Below are positions 1 through 7,232 of a stretch of 16,240 nt of DNA, one piece after another. The position numbers and the translations under genes were made by a program. The stretch lies in assembly GCA_009924885.1 (NCBI GenBank), contig RFQS01000020.1, forward strand, positions 1-16,240. The letters run 5' to 3'. The notes under the pieces were generated by a model. The model was not told where the DNA came from, did not search any database, and was given only the letters and a program-made list of their open reading frames with translations. The first letter of the stretch is position 1. Each line of letters starts with the position of its first letter. This stretch comes from Pseudomonadota bacterium. GTDB taxonomy: Bacteria; Cyanobacteriota; Vampirovibrionia; LMEP-6097.

Positions 1-122
1 GGGCGTGTAGCCAAACGAACAAGTTCAAGGCTGAGGAGGACGAATGACCGCAGTGTATCAAGCATACACGAGGATCATGAGGACGACGAAAACGCAGAAA
101 TTGGAGTTTCGCTACACGCCCC
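1..122 (+). repeat. Full copy A of a 122-bp palindromic repeat element
   Basis: The ends are inverted: GGGCGTGTAG at 1-10 pairs with CTACACGCCC at 112-121, continued by a C-G pair, one mismatch and AAAC/GTTT. The centre is a hairpin, GTGTAT (53-58), loop CAAGC (59-63), ATACAC (64-69). The same 122 bases recur inverted at 15656-15777 with only the apical region and one stem base changed. The right arm (70-122) also recurs at 9203-9232, 14673-14720 and 15782-15835. One frame, starting at base 1, is open through the whole element and reads HEDHEDDENAEIGVSLHAP at its end. The element abuts the stop codon of the superoxide dismutase gene (123-125) with no spacer. It is visibly richer in G+C than its surroundings. 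The first base of the terminal repeat probably lies just outside the window. No transposase is seen, so it is a non-autonomous, RPE-like or MITE-like element. Confidence 0.9.
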
Positions 123-836
123 TTAGGCTAAGTTTTTAACAAGGTCAAGCCTGCGGCTCACTATATCCCAATCAACAATTTTCGTAAAAGCTTCAAGATA
201 TTTAGCTTTTCCTTCTTTCTTAAAATCAGCTACGTAAGCATGTTCGTAAACATCTAGAGCTAATATTGGAACTATAAAATTAGGGAAATTAGCAGAGTGG
301 TCTTGCAGAGCGTAATTGAAAATTTTACCGTTAAGTAGATTAAGACCAGTTACTGACCAGCCTTCTACTTTCATCGCTAGTTCAGTTAAATTCTTCATGT
401 AGGCATCGAAGGACCCAAAGGTTTTATCAATAGCTCTATTCAGGCTAGAGCTGCGTTTAGATTCTTCTGTACTCATGTTTGTAAAATAAATATCATGTAA
501 AGCCATGCCATTAAGAGAGAAAGCTAAATGCTTCATTCCAAATTCTGTAACATTCCCTACTGCCATCTCGGCTTCGGCTTGATTTACATTTTTAACGTAA
601 TTAGAATATAGTCCTAGATGGTTTTTTATAATTTCTGGACTTAAGCCGAGTTTATCGTTTTTAGTCAGGTATTCAAAGTTTTTTTCTTGATATTGACCAT
701 CTTTATAAATAGGATAAAGTTCGTTTATATTAAACTTCGCCCCTTTAGAGCAAGCACCCAGCACATTACTAAGCCCAAGACCCAAGCCCGTGAAAGCGGC
801 CGCGTTAAGAAAATTTCTACGATTCATTTCTACCAT
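123..836 (-). CDS. Fe/Mn superoxide dismutase family protein with Tat/lipoprotein-type leader
   Basis: The 237-residue product belongs to the iron/manganese superoxide dismutase family, which converts superoxide to oxygen and hydrogen peroxide. The four expected metal ligands can be placed at His73 (KNHLGLY), His114 (NGMALHDIYF), Asp195 and His199 (DVYEHAY), and Trp224 lies in the usual C-terminal VDW motif. Gln178 (LQDH) is at the position of the active-site Gln of Mn-type enzymes. The N-terminus is unusual: a twin-arginine motif (NRRNFL, residues 5-10), a hydrophobic stretch and a lipobox LGAC ending at Cys29. This suggests Tat export and lipid anchoring outside the cytoplasmic membrane. 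Classic cytosolic enzymes lack such a leader and are about 195-200 residues, which matches the mature part here. Start is either Met1 or Met4; no Shine-Dalgarno site is visible. Enzyme activity and export are inferred. Confidence 0.88.
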   Translation of the reverse strand: MVEMNRRNFLNAAAFTGLGLGLSNVLGACSKGAKFNINELYPIYKDGQYQEKNFEYLTKNDKLGLSPEIIKNHLGLYSNYVKNVNQAEAEMAVGNVTEFGMKHLAFSLNGMALHDIYFTNMSTEESKRSSSLNRAIDKTFGSFDAYMKNLTELAMKVEGWSVTGLNLLNGKIFNYALQDHSANFPNFIVPILALDVYEHAYVADFKKEGKAKYLEAFTKIVDWDIVSRRLDLVKNLA

Positions 837-843
837 AGTAATA

Positions 844-869
844 ATTATAGAGCTAAGTCTTAATAGCTC
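844..869 (-). promoter_or_regulatory. Possible -10 box for the dismutase gene and hairpin after fabH
   Basis: Read on the minus strand, a perfect TATAAT (844-849) sits 7 nt before the first ATG of the dismutase gene, which would put transcription start at or next to the start codon. No convincing -35 is seen. Immediately upstream, GAGCTA/TAGCTC (850-855 and 864-869) form a 6-bp stem with an 8-nt loop, followed by TATAATTATT. This hairpin could end the fabH transcript, but it is weak as a terminator. The rest of the 837-909 spacer shows nothing else. Confidence 0.35.
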
Positions 870-909
870 GCTGAAAAACGCTAATTAAGAAGCCGCTGAA
901 GGGCAGTTC

Positions 910-1932
910 CTAAAACTCAATAACCGCCGCACCCCAAGTCATTCCAGCACCGAAACCAGCCATGGCGATAGTTTGTTTTTTACCATTTTTAACGATACGT
1001 CCTTCTTCTATGGCTTCATGAAAAGCAATAGGAATGCTAGCAGAGCTGGTGTTTCCATATTTTTCTATATTACAGATAAATTTTTCCATTGGTAGATTAA
1101 AGCGTTTAGCAGCACTTTCAAGAATTCTGTAATTAGCTTGATGCGGCACTACCCAGTCTATAGTAGATGGGTTGATATTAGCTTTAGCGCAAGCTTGTTC
1201 TATTGACTCTGGGAGAGCTTTTACGGCGAACTGATAGACGGCTTGACCATTCATGCTGACCATTTCTGGTTTAGTGTCAATGTCTTCAGCTTTCACTGGG
1301 TAATGCGAACGAGTATTTTTTAGATAAAGAGCCTGATCCTTATCTGCTTTAGCGTTTAGGTAGAAACCTTTAAATGATGCATCAGCTTCTGGTACAGCAG
1401 TTAAGAGTACTGCTCCAGCGCCATCTCCGAAAATCACAGCGGTTCTTCTGTCTGACCAGTCCACGTACCTAGACATTAGATCTACAGAAAGAACTAAAAC
1501 GTTTTTATATTGGCCGCTTTTAATAAAGGTATCGGCGATGTTTAGCGCGTAGATAAAGCCTGTGCAAGCTGCTGAGATATCAAATCCTGCACAGGATTCT
1601 ATTCCAAGTAATGGTTGCACCATACATGCTGTAGATGGGAAAAGATTATCGCTAGTGGCTGTAGAGCAGATGATTAAATCTATATCGCTAGGCTTAATAT
1701 CGAATTCGGGGTTTAATTTTTTAGCCTGTTCAAAACAAGATTCAGCTGCGGCCGCAGCTAAGGTCGTCGAGTTTTCACCGATAGATTCATCGGCGACACG
1801 ACGTTCTTTTATTCCAGTGCGTTGAGTTATCCAATCATCGGAAGTATCCATCAGTGATTCTAAATCAAAGTTAGTTACTACCTTCTTTGGTAGAGCCTTT
1901 CCAAAGGCCAATATTTTTGATCCAATATTCAT
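910..1932 (-). CDS. fabH: 3-oxoacyl-ACP synthase III (KAS III)
   Basis: FabH starts fatty-acid synthesis by condensing an acetyl or short acyl-CoA with malonyl-ACP. The 340-residue length is close to the family norm of about 320-340. The catalytic triad is visible: Cys123 in SAACTGF, His264 in VPHQANYRI and Asn294 in YGNTSSAS. Other family signatures are DDWITQRTGIKERR (residues 32-45), FGDGAGAVLL and the C-terminal MAGFGAGMTWGAAV. It is cytosolic. The gene lies downstream of a divergent spacer shared with the sigma-factor gene and 73 nt upstream of the dismutase gene on the same strand. Together with the desaturase at 7599-8537 it represents membrane-lipid synthesis in this window. Nothing in the protein looks unusual. 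Confidence 0.97.
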   Translation of the reverse strand: MNIGSKILAFGKALPKKVVTNFDLESLMDTSDDWITQRTGIKERRVADESIGENSTTLAAAAAESCFEQAKKLNPEFDIKPSDIDLIICSTATSDNLFPSTACMVQPLLGIESCAGFDISAACTGFIYALNIADTFIKSGQYKNVLVLSVDLMSRYVDWSDRRTAVIFGDGAGAVLLTAVPEADASFKGFYLNAKADKDQALYLKNTRSHYPVKAEDIDTKPEMVSMNGQAVYQFAVKALPESIEQACAKANINPSTIDWVVPHQANYRILESAAKRFNLPMEKFICNIEKYGNTSSASIPIAFHEAIEEGRIVKNGKKQTIAMAGFGAGMTWGAAVIEF

Positions 1933-1966
1933 AATAAGTTTACTGAATATAAATATACCAACAAAC

Positions 1967-1980
1967 TGACATCTTTGTCA
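1967..1980. promoter_or_regulatory. Inverted repeat in the divergent fabH / sigma-factor spacer
   Basis: TGACA-TCTT-TGTCA is a perfect 5-bp inverted repeat in the 147-bp spacer between fabH (minus) and the sigma-factor gene (plus). A further TGTCAT follows about 20 nt downstream. A TATACT hexamer in the same spacer could be a -10 box for the sigma gene but has no good -35 partner. A shared operator is possible, but the motif is short enough to occur by chance. Confidence 0.25.
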
Positions 1981-2079
1981 TAAAAAACTGATAATTGTGT
2001 CATATTTTTATACTCCCCAAAGAAATAACTTGATGATACACTGTTTTTAAGGTACTTTTTGAACTCAGAGTGTTTATCA

Positions 2080-3048
2080 ATGGAAAAGCAAAAGCAGAAA
2101 AAAGAAAAGACTGAAGAAATTCACAAGCTTCTAGCTGATTATGCCAAAACTAAAGACAAGAAGGTTAGGGACAAGCTTGTCAATATTAACTTTATTCTTG
2201 TCAAAAAGATCGCCCATGGTCTCGCTCGAAGAAGCACTGACCCTGTGGATGATTTGATACAGATAGGCTCTATCGGTCTTATTAAGGCTATAGATTATTT
2301 CAATCCAGACGCTGGAGCAAGGTTTACCACTTACGCTACTCACCTTATTACTGGTGAGATTCGTCATTATCTTCGTGATAAAACTTCGATGATTAGAGCT
2401 CCAAGAGAACTTCAGGAATTAAGTTTTAGGATTAATAAGGTAGTACAAAAGTTAAGAGCTGAATTCGGTAGAGATCCGACTGATTTAGAAATCGCAAGTG
2501 TGCTCACTGACGTTAAAGAGACGAAGATAAAAGAAGCTTATGAAGTAGATAGAAGGAAGACTTTAGTGTCTTTAGATCAGACTATAAGCCCAAACCCTTC
2601 TGAGAATGACACTTCTCTGGTTGATACCTTAGCTGATATGCGTGAATATCGCAGAAATGATGTCCGTGAGGACTTTATGACAGTTAAGGAAATGATTACC
2701 AAACTGAAAGAGCCTTTAGCCGAAATTATAGATTTAATATATTTCCAAGACACGCCGCAGTCTGATGTCGCTAATATTCTAGGTATCTCTCAGATGCAGG
2801 TTTCTAGAAGATTAAAAAAGGCTACAGCTGCTCTGCAAGAGTTATTTAATGGTTCTATGAACCCAGAGATGTTAGCTGATACGACTATAATTCCAGAGGA
2901 AAGAAAAGCTGCGGCTCAAGTGGTTACTACTGCAAATAGTCCTTTAAATACTACTATTACGGGTAATCGCAGTTCCGCTGGTAGAAAGGTTTCTAGGTCT
3001 AGTTTAGGAGCTAAATTAAGAGCTAAGAGTCAGCCTAGTCAAGAATAG
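2080..3048 (+). CDS. RNA polymerase sigma factor, SigB/SigF type (sigma-70 group 3)
   Basis: This 322-residue protein has regions 2, 3 and 4 of sigma-70 family factors. Region 2 covers about residues 25-105, with DDLIQIGSIGLIKAIDYF (core-polymerase binding) and RFTTYATHLITGEIRHYLRD (-10 recognition). Region 3 lies around 105-165 (RAPRELQEL). Region 4, around 205-258, has a helix-turn-helix, SDVANILGISQMQVSRRLKK. The pattern fits the SigB/SigF/SigG group of Firmicutes and the cyanobacterial SigF group, which serve stress, motility or development. After region 4 there is a Ser/Thr-rich tail of about 60 residues, not typical for the group. I chose ATG at 2080; an in-frame TTG at 2059 would add seven residues. 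No anti-sigma or anti-anti-sigma gene is adjacent. It lies 14 nt before proS and probably shares its transcript. Its target genes are unknown. Confidence 0.93.
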   Translation: MEKQKQKKEKTEEIHKLLADYAKTKDKKVRDKLVNINFILVKKIAHGLARRSTDPVDDLIQIGSIGLIKAIDYFNPDAGARFTTYATHLITGEIRHYLRDKTSMIRAPRELQELSFRINKVVQKLRAEFGRDPTDLEIASVLTDVKETKIKEAYEVDRRKTLVSLDQTISPNPSENDTSLVDTLADMREYRRNDVREDFMTVKEMITKLKEPLAEIIDLIYFQDTPQSDVANILGISQMQVSRRLKKATAALQELFNGSMNPEMLADTTIIPEERKAAAQVVTTANSPLNTTITGNRSSAGRKVSRSSLGAKLRAKSQPSQE

Positions 3049-3062
3049 GGTGCTATTTATAT

Positions 3063-4499
3063 ATGTCTATTGATAATGCAGTTAAAGAGAATAATGCAGA
3101 GAGTTTACTCTCTGATATAGCTATCACAGCTGAGCTTGCAGATTATAGTCCTGTTAAAGGCTGTATGGTTATTAGACCTTACGGTTATGCTATCTGGGAA
3201 AATATTCAGAGAATACTGGATAAGATGATTAAAGATACTGGCCACGAGAATGCTTATTTTCCCTTACTGGTTCCAGAAAGTTTTTTACAGAAAGAAGCTG
3301 AACACGTAGAAGGCTTCGCGCCAGAGTGTGCTGTCGTAACTCATGCTGGTGGAAAAGAGCTTTCTGAAAGATACGTTATTAGACCAACTTCAGAGACCAT
3401 TATTAATCATATGTTCTCTAAGTGGATTAATTCTTATAGGAAACTGAATCAGTGGGCGAATGTTATGCGTTGGGAGATGCGCACGCGTTTATTTTTAAGA
3501 ACTTCAGAATTTTTATGGCAAGAAGGTCATACTTGTCATGCGACTCATGAAGAGTCTAAAGAAGAAGTTATTAAGATGATTCATGTTTATGAAGATCTTT
3601 TACATAATTATTTAGCTCTACCAATACATATAGGTGAAAAGACTGAGTCGGAGAGGTTTGCTGGAGCTGTTTCTACATTTTCGATAGAGGCTTTAATGCG
3701 TGATGGTAAGGCTTTACAGGCTGGAACTTCGCATGATTTAGGTCAGAATTTTGCTAAAGCCTTTGACACTACTTTTACAGATTCAGAGAATAAATTAGTA
3801 CATGTCTGGCAGACTTCTTGGGGAGTGAGTACTAGGCTTATCGGTGCTGTGATTATGGGTCACCATGATGAAGTTGGGCTGATATTACCTCCGAAAATAG
3901 CTCCTTATCAGGTGGTTATAATCCCTATTCTGAAAAAAAATCTTGATAATACTAAAGTACTTAATCAAGCTAAATTATTCCATAAGGAGCTCACTGATTT
4001 AGGTTTAAGAGTGAAGCTGGATGATAGAGAACAGATTAGCCAAGGGATTAAATTTAATGAATATGAACAGAAGGGTGTGCCTCTAAGATTAGTAATCGGT
4101 GAGCGTGATTTAGAGAATGGCTGTGTGGAACTCCATCGCCGTGATATTCGTAGTAAAGAGAAGGATATTCAGATAGCAGGTCTAATAGAAAGAATAGTTA
4201 GGCTTTTAGATGAAATCCAGTCTGGGCTTTTCACTCGTGCATTAGAATACAGAAAAGAGAATACGAAAATAGTAAAAAATATCGCTGAATTAGATTCAGT
4301 TTTAGATTCTAAATCATTAGGCTTTGCTAGAGCGATGTGGAATGGTGATGTAGAGCTAGAGAGAATTTTAAAAGAAAAATTCAGCGCAAGTATTCGCTGT
4401 ATGCCACTCAGACCAGAGCTGCCAAGTGATCATCCTTGTATTATTTCAGGTACAGTTTCTCCCCAGAATCGTGAGATACTTATAGCTAAGGCGTATTAA
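3063..4499 (+). CDS. proS: Prolyl-tRNA synthetase, archaeal/eukaryotic type
   Basis: ProS charges tRNA-Pro with proline. The 478 residues match the short ProS form lacking the INS editing domain. Class II motifs are present: motif 1 around residues 58-75 (AYFPLLVPESF), motif 2 at 137-160 (RWEMRTRLFLRTSEF then WQEGHTCHA), and motif 3 in the stretch GVSTRLIGAVIMGHHDEVGL. An anticodon-binding domain follows (APYQVVIIPIL onward). The protein ends in ...AKAY; a C-terminal tyrosine is characteristic of this type. The four-cysteine zinc site of some members is not evident. The type is widespread in archaea and eukaryotes and scattered among bacteria, and differs from the long ProS of Proteobacteria such as E. 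coli. It follows the sigma gene by 14 nt and precedes the zinc-ribbon gene by 40 nt. Confidence 0.96.
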   Translation: MSIDNAVKENNAESLLSDIAITAELADYSPVKGCMVIRPYGYAIWENIQRILDKMIKDTGHENAYFPLLVPESFLQKEAEHVEGFAPECAVVTHAGGKELSERYVIRPTSETIINHMFSKWINSYRKLNQWANVMRWEMRTRLFLRTSEFLWQEGHTCHATHEESKEEVIKMIHVYEDLLHNYLALPIHIGEKTESERFAGAVSTFSIEALMRDGKALQAGTSHDLGQNFAKAFDTTFTDSENKLVHVWQTSWGVSTRLIGAVIMGHHDEVGLILPPKIAPYQVVIIPILKKNLDNTKVLNQAKLFHKELTDLGLRVKLDDREQISQGIKFNEYEQKGVPLRLVIGERDLENGCVELHRRDIRSKEKDIQIAGLIERIVRLLDEIQSGLFTRALEYRKENTKIVKNIAELDSVLDSKSLGFARAMWNGDVELERILKEKFSASIRCMPLRPELPSDHPCIISGTVSPQNREILIAKAY

Positions 4500-4539
4500 A
4501 AGTGAGACTGCTCGCAAACGTATAAGGTAAATAAGGTTT

Positions 4540-4761
4540 ATGCAGAAGCCAGATCCAGAAGAATTAAGAGAGTGGCAGGTTAGCGCAGAGCAGCGTCGGG
4601 CTATATTGCCGTCACAGTTTGGGATTCGCGGGCATTATGTGCAGTTAATTTGCGGGCATTGTCAGGGTGATTTTACCCGAAAGATGCTGCCGCAGCGAAA
4701 TGATCCAGTTTATGTCTGCCCTAAATGTAATTCTCGAAATTATGTGCCGATACAGTGGTGA
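4540..4761 (+). CDS. Small zinc-ribbon protein of unknown function
   Basis: A 73-residue protein with two CxxC pairs, Cys38-Gly-His-Cys41 and Cys60-Pro-Lys-Cys63, which fit a zinc ribbon spanning about residues 36-66. The N-terminus is charged and probably helical (PDPEELREWQVSAEQRR), and the protein ends at an aromatic IQW. A weak ribosome site (AAGG) precedes the ATG. It is the last gene of a probable sigma-proS-zinc-ribbon transcript. Zinc ribbons of this size can bind nucleic acid or protein, but nothing here points to a specific role, and I do not recognise the family. Confidence 0.72.
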   Translation: MQKPDPEELREWQVSAEQRRAILPSQFGIRGHYVQLICGHCQGDFTRKMLPQRNDPVYVCPKCNSRNYVPIQW

Positions 4762-4789
4762 AGAGGCTTATGTACCGCATATCATTTTA

Positions 4790-4828
4790 GGCTATCGCTA
4801 ATAAGTGAGCCTTGTTAAGCTATCGCTA
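4790..4828. repeat. Short direct repeat at the 3' end of the 93-residue gene
   Basis: The 10-mer GCTATCGCTA occurs at 4791-4800 and 4819-4828, 28 nt apart. On the minus strand both copies lie in TTAGCGATAGC(T/C)TAA-like sequence, so each would spell ...LAIA followed by a stop. The second coordinate copy is the real end of the 93-residue gene; the other lies just beyond its stop in a different frame. It looks like a small duplication of the gene's end. The same spacer has a 5-bp AGGCT/AGCCT stem that is too weak to call a terminator. Confidence 0.5.
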
Positions 4829-5096
4829 GAAGGTAAACTTCGTAAATTTCACCATCTATAAGCATGGTGCGGGGAGCACCTTTACGGTTTTTCTTTTTCT
4901 TGTCTATAATCTTCATTAATTTAGCACCAGAAAGTGCTGAATTTGCTTTATCTTGTGCGGCTTGAGCTTGGGCTAAATTGGATTTTTGTTGCTCAAGTGA
5001 AAACTCTGCTCCACCTTTATTCTGGAAAGCACCATTATTACCAGGACCTATATTTGGTCCTTGCCCGCCAATTGAAGGTAATCCACCTAAACCCAT
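4815..5096 (-). CDS. Hypothetical Gly-rich small protein
   Basis: A 93-residue protein I do not recognise. Residues 1-30 are rich in Gly, Pro and Asn (GLGGLPSIGGQGPNIGPG). Residues 31-57 form a Gln/Ala-rich stretch likely to be a helix or short coiled coil (EQQKSNLAQAQAAQDKANSAL). A basic segment KKKKNRKG and a C-terminal RTMLIDGEIYEVYLLAIA follow, which could be a beta hairpin. There is no signal peptide or membrane segment. It lies 105 nt downstream of gyrB in the same direction, beyond a likely terminator. The order of a flexible Gly-rich start, a helix and a compact end might suit a secreted or structural protein, but this is only a description. Confidence 0.6.
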   Translation of the reverse strand: MGLGGLPSIGGQGPNIGPGNNGAFQNKGGAEFSLEQQKSNLAQAQAAQDKANSALSGAKLMKIIDKKKKNRKGAPRTMLIDGEIYEVYLLAIA

Positions 5097-5160
5097 ATAT
5101 ACTATATCTAGACTAACAGTTAAGAATCAGTTAAGGATGTTTAACTTTCTTATTTATTTT

Positions 5161-5194
5161 AAAGGATATAGGTCAAATGACCGAAGTCCTTTTT
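5161..5194 (-). terminator. Probable terminator hairpin after gyrB
   Basis: On the minus strand, AAAAGGA pairs with TCCTTT (outer stem) and GGTC with GACC around loop ATTT (inner stem), separated by a 4x4 internal loop; TTTAAAATAAATAAG follows. It begins 8 nt after the gyrB stop. The U tract is imperfect, so termination may be partial. Confidence 0.5.
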
Positions 5195-5201
5195 ATTTCA
5201 G

Positions 5202-7232
5202 CTAAACATCTAATACCGCAAGCCCAGCATATTCTTCGATAAATTTCTTACGTGGTGGAACTATGTCCCCCATTAACACATCAAAGATTCTGCTAGCTTC
5301 TTCAGCATCTTCAACTAAAACCTTTTTAAGAATCCTAGTCTCAGGGTTCATAGTAGTCTCCCAGAGCTGATCTGGCATCATTTCACCTAGACCTTTAAAT
5401 CGCTGTATGCCAGGTTTACCACCTAATTCAGCTAAAGCAAGCTCTAACTCAGCATCATTGTAAGCATATCTAACCTTGTTTTTATACTCCACTTTATAGA
5501 GCGGTGGTTGAGCGACATAGATATTACCATTGTCGACTAATTGTCTTGAATATCTAAAGAAGAAGGTCAGTAAGAGAGTTCTAATATGCGCGCCATCAAC
5601 GTCCGCATCGGTCATTATTATAATTCGCTTGTAGCGAAGTTTTTTAAGATCAAGATTCGTACCATCAATTTTTAAAACAGCTTCTGATTTTTTACCATCG
5701 ATTTCTTCTTCTGAAGGAACTAATCCTATCGCTTGAATCATCGCTTGGATTTCATTATTATCATAAAGCTTATCTATAGTAGCTCTTTCGACGTTTAGAA
5801 TCTTACCTCTAAGTGGCAGTATGGCTTGATAATTCCTGTCTCTACCCTGCTTCGCTGAACCACCCGCAGAATCACCCTCTACTAGATATATTTCACATAA
5901 ATCACCATCAGTATTAGAGCAGTCAGATAGCTTTCCTGGAATACCAGTGCTGCCCTCTAGAGCAGACTGTCTTCTTACAGCATTTCTAGCTTTCTTTGCA
6001 GCTTCTCTTGCCTTGCGAGCCATTAAAGACTTATTTACTATCGCTTTAGCATCTTTAGGGTTCTTATCGAACCAGTCTTCTAGTGCGTCTCCAAGTACAG
6101 TCTGAACAGCTGATACCACTTCGTTATTTAATAGCTTAACTTTAGTTTGAGACTCAAATTGAGGATCCCTTACTTTAACCGAGATAATGGCAGTGATGCC
6201 TTCACGAATATCATCACCAGTAAGATTTTCCTCTTTCTCTTTGATCATCGATACCTTACGTGCATAGTCGTTAAGGACTCTTGTCATAACATTCTTAAAG
6301 CCAGTCATGTGAGTACCACCATCTGGGTTGTTTATGTTATTTGCAAAAGTTAAAATAGTTTCGTGATAACTATCCGTGTACTGAAGAGCGACTTCCACCT
6401 CTACTTCGTTAGCAGAAGCATGGCAGTCAAAAATTTCCTTATGAAGCGGATGCTTAGGCTCATTTAAATACTTAACATAGCTAATCAGTCCTTCAGGATT
6501 ATGATATACCTGTAATCTTCTCTCGTCATCTTCAGCTAGTCTTAGATCTGTAAATGTGATTCTCAGTCCTTTATTAAGGAAAGTCATTTCTCTAAAGGTT
6601 TTCGCTAAAGTTTCTCTATTAAACTCTGGAGTAAAGCTAAGACCACTAGAATTAGTTTCGATAAAAATATCTTTATCTGGCCAGAATCTAACTTTAGTAC
6701 CTCTTTTATCAGTGGTTCCAGTGACTTTTATTGGCTCAACCGGATCACCAACTTTAAGACCATTTTCAGATCTGCCTCTAAATTCAACAAAATTAATAAC
6801 ACCATTACGATAAACTTCAACTTGAAGCTTTTCTGAGACAGCGTTTACGCAACTCGCTCCAACACCATGTAAGCCACCTGAAACTTTATAACTAGAATTT
6901 TCACCACCGAATTTACCACCAGCGTGAAGTACCGTGAAAACGGTTTCTACACCAGAGAGACCAGTCTTAGCGACTATGTCGGTAGGAATACCTCTACCGT
7001 TATCTTCTACTGATAGTGAACCATCAGGGTAAACAAAAACTTCTATAGTATCGCAGTAGCCAGCTAAAGCTTCATCTACAGAGTTGTTAACTATTTCATA
7101 TACGCAGTGATGTAATGCTTTATGGTCGGTACCACCGATGTACATCCCTGGGCGTTTTCGAACGGCTTCTAGCCCTTCTAAAACTTCAATATTCTGAGCA
7201 GAATAATTATTCTTTGTATCTGGAGCTGTCAT
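5202..7232 (-). CDS. gyrB: DNA gyrase subunit B
   Basis: GyrB is the ATPase subunit of the type II topoisomerase that introduces negative supercoils. Numbering from a GTG at 7238 (678 residues), the GHKL ATPase domain shows Glu48 and Asn52 (YEIVNNSVDEALAG), Asp79 in EDNGRGIP and GGLHGVGASCVNA (121-133). The transducer loop lysine is in QTKVKLLNNE (364-373). The TOPRIM domain has EGDSAGG (454-460) and DADVDGAHIRT (544-554), and the tail has QRFKGLGEMMPDQL (612-625). The length is normal for a GyrB without the E. coli-type C-terminal insertion. Gyrase B rather than ParE is favoured by the QRFKGLGEM...TTMNPE tail, but no gyrA or parC is in the window to confirm. I place the start at ATG 7232; the GTG at 7238 would add two residues. 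The 79-nt spacer upstream contains TATAAA just before the start. Confidence 0.95.
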   Translation of the reverse strand: MTAPDTKNNYSAQNIEVLEGLEAVRKRPGMYIGGTDHKALHHCVYEIVNNSVDEALAGYCDTIEVFVYPDGSLSVEDNGRGIPTDIVAKTGLSGVETVFTVLHAGGKFGGENSSYKVSGGLHGVGASCVNAVSEKLQVEVYRNGVINFVEFRGRSENGLKVGDPVEPIKVTGTTDKRGTKVRFWPDKDIFIETNSSGLSFTPEFNRETLAKTFREMTFLNKGLRITFTDLRLAEDDERRLQVYHNPEGLISYVKYLNEPKHPLHKEIFDCHASANEVEVEVALQYTDSYHETILTFANNINNPDGGTHMTGFKNVMTRVLNDYARKVSMIKEKEENLTGDDIREGITAIISVKVRDPQFESQTKVKLLNNEVVSAVQTVLGDALEDWFDKNPKDAKAIVNKSLMARKAREAAKKARNAVRRQSALEGSTGIPGKLSDCSNTDGDLCEIYLVEGDSAGGSAKQGRDRNYQAILPLRGKILNVERATIDKLYDNNEIQAMIQAIGLVPSEEEIDGKKSEAVLKIDGTNLDLKKLRYKRIIIMTDADVDGAHIRTLLLTFFFRYSRQLVDNGNIYVAQPPLYKVEYKNKVRYAYNDAELELALAELGGKPGIQRFKGLGEMMPDQLWETTMNPETRILKKVLVEDAEEASRIFDVLMGDIVPPRKKFIEEYAGLAVLDV

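Noticed and set aside
1..122. The repeat as an insertion sequence or classic MITE with target duplications.
   Set aside because: There is no transposase frame and no convincing target-site duplication around copy B; the left flank of copy A is outside the window. The in-frame presence in genes fits RPE-like elements better, but mobility class stays open.
1..122. A CRISPR array or attenuator-type riboswitch.
   Set aside because: Copies are not regularly spaced, there are no spacers or cas genes, and full copies lie after genes, not before them.
33..141. A Shine-Dalgarno-like GAGGAGG (33-39) four bases before ATG at 44 inside repeat copy A, opening a small frame of about 32 codons that runs out of the element to 141.
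   Set aside because: In copy B the equivalent frame stops after five codons (MTAVY), so the mini-gene is not conserved, and the frame used inside murG and argS is a different one.
2131..2367. Antisense open frame inside the sigma-factor gene.
   Set aside because: It overlaps conserved region 2 of a recognised gene and has no homologous character or start signal. The same holds for antisense frames inside gyrB, fabH and the 178-residue gene.
3084..3110. N-terminal ENNAESLL of ProS resembling ENAEIGV of the repeat.
   Set aside because: The DNA similarity is limited to a short GCAGA-like run with no further arm match, so it is most likely chance.
4934..5205. Plus-strand frames of 60 and 75 codons across the 93-residue gene.
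   Set aside because: They are antisense shadows; the minus-strand protein has a structured composition and an ATG start near the end of the gyrB spacer.
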